Part shown: in pieces, positions 44,051-50,082 of the stretch
How positions within the stretch are numbered: the stretch's first letter is position 1
Layout of the letters: each line of letters opens with the position of its first letter
Source: Kutzneria sp. CA-103260
GTDB taxonomy: Bacteria > Actinomycetota > Actinomycetes > Mycobacteriales > Pseudonocardiaceae
Reading direction: 5' to 3'
Assembly: GCF_018263855.1 (NCBI RefSeq)
Contig: NZ_CP073318.1
Location: 7,936,001 to 8,000,000, forward strand
Length of the DNA stretch: 64,000 nt
Made by a program: the position numbers and the translations under genes
Notes under the pieces: generated by a model
The model's input: the letters and a program-made list of their open reading frames with translations, nothing else
Told to the model about the DNA's origin: nothing
The model's database searches: none

Positions 44051-44120
44051 CACACGAGCGGATCGGCGGCCCGGTTCACAAGAAATCGGCACTGAACCGG
44101 CGGGCTCACCCGGTCGTGTC
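44051..44120. promoter_or_regulatory. Divergent ECF promoters
   Basis: Minus strand: -35 TGAACC (44078-44073), 16-bp spacer, -10 CGTGTG (44056-44051), toward the sigma gene. Plus strand: TGAACC (44093-44098), 16-bp spacer, CGTGTC (44115-44120), 32 bp before the lipoprotein at 44153. The two are matching in -35, spacing and CGTGT core and share the intergenic region. Confidence 0.7.
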
Positions 44121-44152
44121 TGCGGCGAACCCGAGCAGAGGAGTTGAGAGCC

Positions 44153-44776
44153 ATGCGGCTGCCCAAGCTGATCATGTCCGCGTCCCTCCTGGTCACCGCC
44201 GCGATCGCGATGACCGCCTGCGGCGTGCAGAGCGCGCCGCAGTCCCAACCGGCCCAGGTGGCGCAGAAGGTGGTCGAGCTGCCCAGCCCGACCTCTCCCC
44301 CGCCGCCGACGGTGGCCAAGACCCAGAAGCGGGTGGACATCTACAGCGGCGCCGCCGACCAGCCGGTGGTGCAGGCGGCCAACACCGCGCCGGGCAGCCA
44401 CGACCTGGAGCTGCGGGCCACCACCTCGGAGCAGATCGGCACGTTCCTCACCGACGGCAACGGAATGACGCTGTACCGGTTCGACAAGGACAGCAACAAG
44501 CCGCCGAAGTCGACGTGCAACGGGGACTGCGCGAAGACCTGGCCGCCGCTGCTGATCGCCTCCCCCGGCAAGATCTACCCGACCGGCGTGGACCCGCAAC
44601 TGCTCGGCTACGTGGAGCGGGCCGACGGCACCTGCCAGGTCACGGTGAACGGCTGGCCGGTCTACTACTTCTCCGGCGACAAGGCCCCGGGCGACATCAA
44701 CGGCCAGGGCGTGAAGGGCACGTGGTTCGCGGTCAGCCCGACCGGCGGCAAAACCCCGCCCCTGCCCGGCAAGTGA
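44153..44776 (+). CDS. PF03640-type lipoprotein
   Basis: 207 aa. Lipobox MTAC (Cys about 23), Pro-rich linker, then the secreted-repeat motifs FLTDGNGMTLYRFDKDSNKP with STCNGDCAKTWPPLL, and CQVTVNGWPVYYFSGD near the end. It shares these elements with the lipoprotein at 40218, but lacks the crystallin-like repeats. Function unknown; members of this family often sit next to ECF sigma genes. ATG 44153 with GAGGAG upstream; an ECF promoter lies 32 bp ahead. Confidence 0.85.
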   Translation: MRLPKLIMSASLLVTAAIAMTACGVQSAPQSQPAQVAQKVVELPSPTSPPPPTVAKTQKRVDIYSGAADQPVVQAANTAPGSHDLELRATTSEQIGTFLTDGNGMTLYRFDKDSNKPPKSTCNGDCAKTWPPLLIASPGKIYPTGVDPQLLGYVERADGTCQVTVNGWPVYYFSGDKAPGDINGQGVKGTWFAVSPTGGKTPPLPGK

Positions 44777-44780
44777 CGTC

Positions 44781-44840
44781 TGGGTGTCTCCAAGACCCAC
44801 AAACCCCGGTGCCGGGCGTCTTCAACCGCCGCAAACCCGT
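44781..44840. repeat. Copy of the GTCTCCAAGACC element
   Basis: Core GTCTCCAAGACCCACAAACC starts at 44786, matching the element at 31918 at 20 of 21 positions, followed by a diverged GTCTTCAACCGCCGCAAACC that also parallels 31950-31970. Placed between convergent genes. It lacks the inverted terminal copy seen at 32006. Confidence 0.5.
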
Positions 44841-44843
44841 GGG

Positions 44844-45794
44844 TCAGCAGTGCCGGCCGGAGTTCACGCAGTCGACGACGGTGGCCATCAGCGAGTCGGG
44901 CATCGCGTCGACGAACATGGCGTGGTCGGTGACCGAGCTGTAGTGCTCCTCCGGGAAGGCGTCGATCGCGTAGTGGGTGCCGGGCGGCAGCGTGTACGCC
45001 ACCTCGATGTGCAGCTGCGGCACGGGAAACGTGCCGAGCGGGCAGCCGCCGCCGGTCGCCGGGAACACCAGGTGGGCGCGGTGGTCGGGGCTGTCGGTGG
45101 TGGTGCCGTTCCAGCAGTTGGGGAAGTCGAACACGCGGACGGTCTGCTGCCCCGCACCGCACTCCGGGTAGTCGGTGGTGACCTTGTCCCGGGCCCCCGA
45201 ACAGGTCCACTGCACGTGCTGGGTGTTGGCCCCGCGCTCGGTGACGGCGTGCGGGTTTCCGGTGGTGCCGCGCAGGAACTCCGGCATGGCGATGACGTTG
45301 CTGACCGGGCTGCCGCGGTACTCGATCCGCACCGAGGTCGGCACGGCGATGGTGCTGTGGTCCATGGACATCCCGTCCATGCCGTCCATCTGCGTCATCG
45401 CGGACGGCATCAGCAGCACGGGCCAGTAGTAGGTGGACTTGTCGCCGAACTGGCAGGTGGTCTGGGCGGCGGCCAGGCTCGCGTCGGTGGACAGCGCGTT
45501 GGTCGACGTGTTGCCGACGTAGTCGTGCACGTGGTGGGCCCCGCCGACGACGCCGGGCTGCGCGACCAGGTTGTCGGAGTTGTACATCCGCTCCTGGTTG
45601 CGCCCGCAGTCGACGTGCCAGCTGCCGCTGGACCCGGTCGAGGTGAGCGCCACCGGGGTCGGCGCCGGGCCGGCGTCGGCGATGTCGATGTAGGTCGCGC
45701 CGGCGGGCGTGTTGAGCCACCGGTAGGTGACCACGCCGCCGCCGACCAGCGCCAGGCACAGCACGGGCAGCACCACCCGCCAGAGCCATTTCAC
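44844..45794 (-). CDS. Secreted DUF1996-domain protein
   Basis: 316 aa. One hydrophobic N-terminal segment (signal or anchor) then a DUF1996 domain: HVDCGRNQERMYNSDNLVAQPG, GGAHHVHDYVGNTSTNA, TYYWPVLL, NCWNGTTTDSPDHRAHLVFP. The HHVHDYVGN histidines may bind metal or sugar. DUF1996 proteins are known from fungi and actinomycetes and are often secreted near carbohydrate enzymes. GTG 45794. A second paralogue lies at 49167. Confidence 0.85.
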   Translation of the reverse strand: MKWLWRVVLPVLCLALVGGGVVTYRWLNTPAGATYIDIADAGPAPTPVALTSTGSSGSWHVDCGRNQERMYNSDNLVAQPGVVGGAHHVHDYVGNTSTNALSTDASLAAAQTTCQFGDKSTYYWPVLLMPSAMTQMDGMDGMSMDHSTIAVPTSVRIEYRGSPVSNVIAMPEFLRGTTGNPHAVTERGANTQHVQWTCSGARDKVTTDYPECGAGQQTVRVFDFPNCWNGTTTDSPDHRAHLVFPATGGGCPLGTFPVPQLHIEVAYTLPPGTHYAIDAFPEEHYSSVTDHAMFVDAMPDSLMATVVDCVNSGRHC

Positions 45795-45873
45795 CCGGGC
45801 AGCATCACAAACGTTCTCGGCCCCGACAAATCCGGGCCGCGAACGGGCAGGTGTACAGGTCCGTTCGGCCGAA

Positions 45874-46626
45874 TCAGGCGTTGGCGGTCAGGAACGCCCG
45901 CAGCGGCGGGTTGACCGCGTCCGGGTCGGTGAGGCTCAGGAAGTGGGCCCCGCCGTCGACCAGCACCAGCGGCTCGGCCTTGGGCACCGCCTCGACGATC
46001 TCCGTGGCCCGCTCGACCGGGTAGGCGGCGTCGGCGCTGCCGTGCAGCACCAGAGTGGGGCAGGAGATCTCCCCCAGCCGGTCGAGCACGCCGTCCCGGC
46101 CGACCAGCGTCTCCATCAGCAGCGTAACCCGGTCGGCCGGCAGAGCCCGGAGTTTGATCTTCCATGCGGACGAGTCCATGGCGCCGGTGCAGATGGTGGT
46201 GACCATGTCGACCAGCTGGTCGGTCGGCCCCTGCGTGGCCCACAGCGCGCCCAGCCCGCGGTAGGCCTCGGCGACCTGCGGGTCCTCGGGCGCGGCCGAG
46301 GTGCCCAGCACGGCCAGCGCGGTGATCCGGTCCGGGGCCAGCAGGGCCAGCCGCAGGCCGATGAAGCCGCCCTGGCTGGTGCCGACCACCGCGACCTGGT
46401 CGATGCCCAGCTCGTCGAGCACGGCCAGCACGTCGCGAGCCACGTCCCAGTAGGTGAAGGGGCCGTCGACCGGCGTCCGGCCGTGGCCGCGCTCGTCCAC
46501 GGTGATCAGCCGGAACGCGTCGCCCAGCGCGGCGATCTGCGGGGCGAACATCTCACTGTCCTGCAGGAAGCTGTGCAGCAGCACGACCGCCGGTCCGCTG
46601 CCGCCGTGGTCCACGTAATGCGTCAC
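45874..46626 (-). CDS. Alpha/beta hydrolase
   Basis: 250 aa. HG-type oxyanion motif replaced by LLHSFLQD, nucleophile GTSQGG, acid GSADAAYPVE, and His in GGAHFLS, so the catalytic triad is complete. Related to lactonases and haloperoxidase-like hydrolases. GTG 46626 has GGGGAGG 6 nt upstream; ATG 46653 is in frame but would place the operator inside the coding region. Divergent from a TetR gene. Confidence 0.82.
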   Translation of the reverse strand: MTHYVDHGGSGPAVVLLHSFLQDSEMFAPQIAALGDAFRLITVDERGHGRTPVDGPFTYWDVARDVLAVLDELGIDQVAVVGTSQGGFIGLRLALLAPDRITALAVLGTSAAPEDPQVAEAYRGLGALWATQGPTDQLVDMVTTICTGAMDSSAWKIKLRALPADRVTLLMETLVGRDGVLDRLGEISCPTLVLHGSADAAYPVERATEIVEAVPKAEPLVLVDGGAHFLSLTDPDAVNPPLRAFLTANA

Positions 46627-46631
46627 GCCGC

Positions 46632-46676
46632 GCCTCCCCTGTGAGACAATCATGTCATTTGTCTCACAGGGGAGGC
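46632..46676. promoter_or_regulatory. 18-bp inverted repeat holding both ribosome sites
   Basis: GCCTCCCCTGTGAGACAA (46632-46649) and its exact complement (46659-46676) with a 9-bp centre. GGGGAGG within each arm is the ribosome site of the divergent genes (hydrolase GTG 46626, TetR TTG 46681). The TGAGACAA-N9-TTGTCTCA core fits a TetR operator. Confidence 0.75.
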
Positions 46677-46680
46677 CTGC

Positions 46681-47241
46681 TTGACAAGGAACGACACCGA
46701 CGCGGTGGTGCGGGCGGCGACCGCCGCCTACCTGGCGGGCCGGCCGCTGGACATGTCCGAGCTGGCCACCGAGGTCGGCCTCAGCCGCGCCACGCTCTAC
46801 CGGCGCGTCGGCAACCACGACGAACTGCTCGCGATGGTGCTGGCCGAGCAGACCGAGCGCACCTTCCGGCACTGCCTGGACAGCGTCACCCTCGACGGCC
46901 TGGACCGCGTACGGGCGGTGTTCGAGCACTTCATGTACGCCGTGATCGGCGCCGCGCCGATCCGAGCGCTGATCACCCGCGATCCGCTGCTGTTCATCCG
47001 GACCGTGCTCGCCCCCGGCCAGGTCGAGCAGCGCGCGACGAACCTGTTCGCCAAGCTGCTGGCCGAGTCCGGAGTGGACTTCGCCGTGCCGACAGCGGTG
47101 CTGGCGCAGGCGATCGTGCGCATCGGCGACTCGTTCATGTACACCCACCTGCTCGGTGGGCACGAGCCGGCGACCGACAACGTGATCGCGCTGGTCAACC
47201 TCCTGCTTGACTCGGCCCGAACGAATTCGGCACAGCGGTGA
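46681..47241 (+). CDS. TetR-family regulator (QsdR-like)
   Basis: 186 aa. HTH: MSELATEVGLSRATLYRRVGNHDELL. The ligand domain resembles QsdR-type regulators of lactone-degrading hydrolases. TTG 46681 lies 5 nt after GGGGAGG. Divergent from an alpha/beta hydrolase across an inverted repeat, so repression of both is inferred. Its 3' end overlaps the convergent GH76 gene by 47 bp. Confidence 0.88.
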   Translation: MTRNDTDAVVRAATAAYLAGRPLDMSELATEVGLSRATLYRRVGNHDELLAMVLAEQTERTFRHCLDSVTLDGLDRVRAVFEHFMYAVIGAAPIRALITRDPLLFIRTVLAPGQVEQRATNLFAKLLAESGVDFAVPTAVLAQAIVRIGDSFMYTHLLGGHEPATDNVIALVNLLLDSARTNSAQR

Positions 47242-48961
47242 GGGCTTCCAGCGCGCTGGCCTGGGTGCGCCAGTCGGTGGGGTTGGGCGAGCCGCCGGCC
47301 CAGCGCAGGCCGAGGTGGTTCAGCGAGTCGCGGTCGTTGGCCCAGATCGAGTTCGCCTGCGTCTGAAGGTACGGCTGATAGCCCAGCTCGGACACGTACC
47401 GGACCAGGATTCCCTTGAACTGCTTCTGGTTGTCGTCACAGTTGGGCTCGCAGGACTCGGTGAGCACACCCTGGTTGACGGCGCTGGCCAGGCGGTTCGC
47501 CGTGGTCAGCCAGGTCTGGTTGCCGGTGGCCTGGTAGAGCTCGTTGAAACCGCCGACGGCCAAGCCCTGGTTGTAGGTCCAGACGGTCTGGCCGTTGTTG
47601 TGGCAGTCCCCGGTGAGACCGTCGTTGACCTGGTTCTGCGCGTTGATCAGACCGCTGTTGAGGAACCAGGCGCCGGCGGTGGTCGCGCGTTGGCCCCAGA
47701 CCGTGTCACCGGGCGTGTCGACGTGCAGGGCAGCCGTGAGCCGGAGATAGAGGCCGTTGGTCACGGCGTTCTTGTACGTGCGCTCGCGGTCCCAGTACAC
47801 CCCGCCGCCACACGTGCTCGTGTCCCAGAAACCGTTGACGTAGTTGGCGATCGTCGTGGCCTCGGTCAGGTAGCGCTGGTCGTGCGTGTACTCGTAGGCG
47901 GCGATCCAGGCCAGGCCCCACCAGGCCGAGTCGTCGATGGCCCGGCTGATGAAGTCGCCGTCGATCGGGTCGCTGGACTTCGTGCCGGCCGGGAAGGCCA
48001 CCCGGTTCACGTCGAACGTGCGGCCGATCACCCAGTCGTAGTCATGGTTTCCGGACTTCTGGGCGTAGTCGATCAACGCCGTGAGCGTGGCCGCCGAATT
48101 CCACCAGCTGCTGGGCCACCAGGCCTGGTACGGGTCGTAGGAGTACATCAGGGCATCGGCCGCCGCGGTCGCCCTGGTCGGCGCGGGCCGGGCCCAGGCC
48201 GTGCAACTTCCGTTGGCGTGCGTGGCTTCCTTGCCGCAGGCCCTTACTGCGCCGCCGTAGAGCTTGGCCCTCGGATCCCGGGTCGCGAACAGCGCCGTGC
48301 GCCCGGAAGTCGTGCGCCCCAACGACGATCCGTCCGGCCAGCTAGCGCCCTCGTTCCAGCTCCGGTCCAGCCACACCTCGTCGCCCGGCCCGTTGCCCTC
48401 CATCGTCGCCCAGGCCATGCCGTTGGCGTCGGTGTGCAGGCGGACCGTCCGGCCGTAGATCGTCGTCGGGGCAACGGGTTGGGTGTCGCCGTTCGACGTC
48501 GTCGACCCGTCGCAGGCCTTGTCGCACACCTGGGGGTACAGCCAGTCCGTGCACCCCACGGCGTTCGCATCGCCGCAGGCCCGGACCAGGCCCCGGCGGT
48601 GGCCGACCGGGTCGTAGATGTTGTACATCAGCGTTCTGGTGCCGGTCCACGTGCTCGGGATGCTGGCCTTGCCCAGCAGGCCCTCCCAGGTGGCGCCGCC
48701 GTCCCAGCTGCGGTCCAGCCACACCGAGTCGCCGGTCTGGCCCAGATCGATGCTGGCCCAGGCCATGCCGTCCGGGACCGAGACGTGCAGCTGGATCTTG
48801 CGGCCGTTGATGTTCTTGTCCGGCAAGGGAAACGTCTCCTGCTGGGCCCTCGACGGATCGAGGGTGTCACAGGACGTGGCGCACACGGTCGTCGTGGCCG
48901 CCACGGCAGGGACCGGCGGCAGGGCCAGGACGATCAGGAGGAGCGGCAGGAGCCTGATCAC
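47195..48961 (-). CDS. Secreted GH76-family glycosidase (alpha-1,6-mannanase type)
   Basis: 588 aa. Signal peptide (LLPLLLIVLALPPVPAVAA). Two N-terminal ~110-residue repeats with KIQLHVSVPDGMAWASIDLG and VRLHTDANGMAWATMEG, plus VWLDRSWD/N, may bind sugar. The C-terminal alpha6-barrel (about 270-588) has the GH76 catalytic Asp pair DDSAWWGLAW and YWDRERTYKNAVTNGL. GH76 enzymes cut alpha-1,6-mannan of yeast walls. GTG 48961; a LacI-box-like GACAGCGCTCTC lies 13 bp ahead. The 3' end overlaps the TetR gene. Confidence 0.88.
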   Translation of the reverse strand: MIRLLPLLLIVLALPPVPAVAATTTVCATSCDTLDPSRAQQETFPLPDKNINGRKIQLHVSVPDGMAWASIDLGQTGDSVWLDRSWDGGATWEGLLGKASIPSTWTGTRTLMYNIYDPVGHRRGLVRACGDANAVGCTDWLYPQVCDKACDGSTTSNGDTQPVAPTTIYGRTVRLHTDANGMAWATMEGNGPGDEVWLDRSWNEGASWPDGSSLGRTTSGRTALFATRDPRAKLYGGAVRACGKEATHANGSCTAWARPAPTRATAAADALMYSYDPYQAWWPSSWWNSAATLTALIDYAQKSGNHDYDWVIGRTFDVNRVAFPAGTKSSDPIDGDFISRAIDDSAWWGLAWIAAYEYTHDQRYLTEATTIANYVNGFWDTSTCGGGVYWDRERTYKNAVTNGLYLRLTAALHVDTPGDTVWGQRATTAGAWFLNSGLINAQNQVNDGLTGDCHNNGQTVWTYNQGLAVGGFNELYQATGNQTWLTTANRLASAVNQGVLTESCEPNCDDNQKQFKGILVRYVSELGYQPYLQTQANSIWANDRDSLNHLGLRWAGGSPNPTDWRTQASALEALTAVPNSFGPSQAGG

Positions 48962-48973
48962 CCTTCGGAGGAT

Positions 48974-48985
48974 GACAGCGCTCTC
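48974..48985. promoter_or_regulatory. LacI-type operator with one mismatch
   Basis: GACAGCGCTCTC differs from the palindrome GAGAGCGCTCTC (53041, 53100, 54178) at one base. It ends 24 bp upstream of the GH76 GTG, where it could block transcription. Confidence 0.5.
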
Positions 48986-49105
48986 ACGGCTCGGGCACCC
49001 CTCGGCGTCGATTCTGACCGGAACTGGACAACGGTCAAGATCAAGGGACCGATCCTCGCGTCCAACGCCAGGAAAGCCCCCTTCCTGACACCGCCGGAGC
49101 TGCGT

Positions 49106-49148
49106 GAAAGGACCATTCCTGACGTTCAACGCCAGGAATGGTCCTTTC
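49106..49148. terminator. Hairpin with dispersed-repeat stem (copy B)
   Basis: GAAAGGACCATTCCTG (49106-49121) and its exact complement (49133-49148), 11-nt loop with GTTCAACG as in the copy at 24533. It lies just after the stop of the DUF1996 gene at 49167 (read leftward). Confidence 0.75.
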
Positions 49149-49166
49149 CAAGCACTCAGGGGTTGA

Positions 49167-50072
49167 CTACTTGCCGGGGAGGCGGTAGTCGGGGCCGAGG
49201 GCGGCGCCGCGGTCGGGCTTGTAGAGGTCGAAGCCGCGGGCGTCGCACTGCAGGCCGCCGTTGATGCAGTGCTTGACCAGCGCGGCCAGGGTCGCCGGGT
49301 CCCAGGCGTTGAAGAAGTCGTAGTGCCAGGAGTAGCCCCGGCCGCTGGCCAGGTGCACCTGCGACATGTCGCCGCTGACCGGGAACGCGATCTTGAACTC
49401 CAGCATCGGCACCGGCACCGGGTGGTCGGCCGGGCAGGTCAGTGTCGCCGGGTCCGGGTAGGCCATGTGGCTCTTGTGGTCCGGCGAGTCCAGGTGCACG
49501 CCGTCCCAGCAACTCGGTGCCTGGTAACGGATGTTGGCCTGGCTGCCCTGCACGCAGTAGGACGGGAAGTCCCAGTTGTGGAAGCTGTCGCCGCACTCCC
49601 AGCCCTCGATGGCGCCGGGCGCGTGCTGGAACTGGTCCTCGGTGGCCATCATGTCGCCGACCACGAACTTCAGGCCCTGCGGGAACGGCTGCACCTTGGT
49701 GTAGTCCAGGATCCCGGACTTGTAGTACACGACCTGCGACCACGTGGACAGCACCGGCTGGTTCCCGTTGTACAGCGTGGGGAACCAGTACGCCGACAGG
49801 TCGTCGGGCGCGAGGCAGGTGGTGGCCCCGGTGCCGGCCGCGAGCAGCGACTGCAGGGTGGTCGCCGCGTTGGTGGTGGTGTTGCCGAGGAAGGTGTGGT
49901 CGTGCGAGGCCCCCGGCTGGTTCGGGTAGACGATCGGATCGTCCGGCTGGTGGTGGGTGATCGTGCAGTCGGCCTGGAACTCGTGGTGCGTCACGACGTC
50001 GTCGGCACTGGCCGCCGGCGCCAGGGCGACCACCAGTGCCGCCGCGGCGAGCAGGAACGCCTTGCGGTACAC
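49167..50072 (-). CDS. Secreted DUF1996-domain protein
   Basis: 301 aa. Signal peptide (AAAALVVALAPAASA, cleavage near 23) and DUF1996: HHEFQADCTITHHQPDDPIVYP, GASHDHTFLGNTTTNAATT, YWFPTLYNGNQPV, SCWDGVHLDSPDHKSHMAYPDP. Its GTG (50072) is 10 bp after the GH16 fusion gene, with GGGAGAA as ribosome site, so the two are one operon under LacI control. Fold and substrate unknown; a polysaccharide role is inferred from context. Confidence 0.87.
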   Translation of the reverse strand: MYRKAFLLAAAALVVALAPAASADDVVTHHEFQADCTITHHQPDDPIVYPNQPGASHDHTFLGNTTTNAATTLQSLLAAGTGATTCLAPDDLSAYWFPTLYNGNQPVLSTWSQVVYYKSGILDYTKVQPFPQGLKFVVGDMMATEDQFQHAPGAIEGWECGDSFHNWDFPSYCVQGSQANIRYQAPSCWDGVHLDSPDHKSHMAYPDPATLTCPADHPVPVPMLEFKIAFPVSGDMSQVHLASGRGYSWHYDFFNAWDPATLAALVKHCINGGLQCDARGFDLYKPDRGAALGPDYRLPGK

Positions 50073-50082
50073 GGGCTTCTCC

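Noticed and set aside
44051..44120. SigK-type (mycobacterial) promoter assignment
   Set aside because: The -35 TGAACC does not match the SigK consensus I know, so the sigma group is left open.
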